A DNA stretch of 39,133 nucleotides. Source: Sandaracinaceae bacterium (GTDB lineage: Bacteria; Myxococcota_A; Polyangia; Polyangiales; Sandaracinaceae). Shown one piece after another: positions 38,967 through 39,133 of the stretch (the stretch's first letter is position 1; each line of letters begins with the position of its first letter). The DNA lies in NCBI GenBank assembly GCA_040218145.1, contig JAVJQK010000006.1, positions 1 through 39,133 on the forward strand. Reading direction: 5' to 3'. A model generated the notes under the pieces. It had not been told where the DNA came from and did not search any database. It saw only the letters and a program-made list of their open reading frames with translations. The position numbers and the translations under genes were made by a program.

Positions 38967-39133
38967 ATGCTCCGGATCACCGAAGAAGCGATCGTTTGGC
39001 TGCGCTCGATGAAGCCGATCTGGGAACAGGTGGCGAAGCACGACAGGAACCTGGCTCGGCAGATGCGCGACAGCGCGGCGAGCGTGGTGGGGAACCTGGC
39101 CGAGGGTGAGAAGCGGGTCGGCGGGCACGAGCG
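38967..39133 (+). CDS. Four-helix-bundle protein, truncated by the window end
   Basis: First 55 residues of an open gene that runs off the window. MLRITEEAIVWLRSM begins it, followed by the family's signature RQMRDSAASVVGNLAEGEKR. It is a diverged paralogue of the protein at 193-537, whose matching part reads FRAAKSVALNLSEADG. The family covers 23S rRNA intervening-sequence proteins and Avd. Start ATG with GGAGGGG six bases upstream-adjacent. The gene follows the long hexamer array and the hairpin leader, the same order of parts as at the left end but in opposite array polarity. Confidence 0.75.
   Translation, partial: MLRITEEAIVWLRSMKPIWEQVAKHDRNLARQMRDSAASVVGNLAEGEKRVGGHE

Noticed and set aside
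38220-39012. Open frames of 190-250 residues made of PL/PF, AS or GN dipeptides over the right array
   Set aside because: They exist on both strands at once and consist only of repeat units; no start signal or domain.
1-39133. tRNA, rRNA, riboswitch or prophage genes
   Set aside because: I looked for recognisable signatures and saw none; by eye small RNAs could still be missed.

Overview
The window is very GC-rich and gene-dense, and it looks like chromosome of a myxobacterium of the Polyangia, probably close to Sandaracinaceae. The signs are many secreted lipoproteins with Asp/Ala/Gly/Pro-rich linkers after the lipobox cysteine, long chains of 4-base ATGA/GTGA overlaps, a DUF2277 protein, an ECF sigma factor with a DGPF partner, HDOD and pseudo-receiver proteins, and few recognisable terminators. 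This placement is inference from protein style; no rRNA or tRNA gene was seen.

Layout. (i) 1-1100: a four-helix-bundle (23S rRNA intervening-sequence/Avd-like) gene lies between two long hexanucleotide arrays. (ii) 1159-9319: a multi-pass membrane protein, two tandem small lipoproteins overlapping a ferritin-like di-iron protein, a beta-helix lipoprotein, a double-TM2 protein, DUF2277, DUF302, a TerB-like protein followed by a fused transporter/spermidine-synthase-like protein, and a small membrane protein. (iii) 9326-24696: a split ole (long-chain olefin/beta-lactone) locus on the minus strand. oleA-oleB lie at 22.7-24.7 kb and oleC-oleD at 10.3-13.1 kb. oleCD is the tail of a chain sulfatase-ggt-oleC-oleD joined by three 4-base overlaps. 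Between the two halves sit a propeller-like lipoprotein, a PLP alpha-oxoamine synthase fused to a GNAT-like acyltransferase, a STAS-like protein, a double pseudo-receiver, and two plus-strand genes (membrane protein, 2OG-Fe oxygenase). (iv) 24822-26398: ECF42-type sigma factor with its DGPF/YCII partner and a candidate autoregulated promoter. (v) 26595-26757: a 163-bp element with perfect 20-bp terminal inverted repeats that supplies the C-terminus and stop codon of a lipase-like gene. (vi) 28-33.5 kb: carbohydrate-binding lipoprotein, two NUDIX hydrolases, hotdog thioesterase, lipoprotein MsrB, a membrane-anchored unknown, and a coiled-coil/HhH protein. (vii) 33.6-38.3 kb: a 1002-residue PhaC-like/AMP-ligase fusion, an HDOD protein and a methyltransferase. 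(viii) 38.3 kb to the end: another long hexanucleotide array, a hairpin cluster and a second, truncated four-helix-bundle gene.

Functionally the best-supported pathway is OleABCD head-to-head hydrocarbon synthesis: OleA condenses two acyl-CoAs, OleD reduces, OleC forms a beta-lactone and OleB decarboxylates it. The oxoamine-synthase/GNAT fusion and the PhaC-like/AMP-ligase fusion suggest further acyl-CoA or lipid chemistry here. The best candidates for something undescribed are the hexamer-array/four-helix-bundle units at both ends, the synthase-acyltransferase fusion inside the split ole locus, and the small inverted-repeat element.
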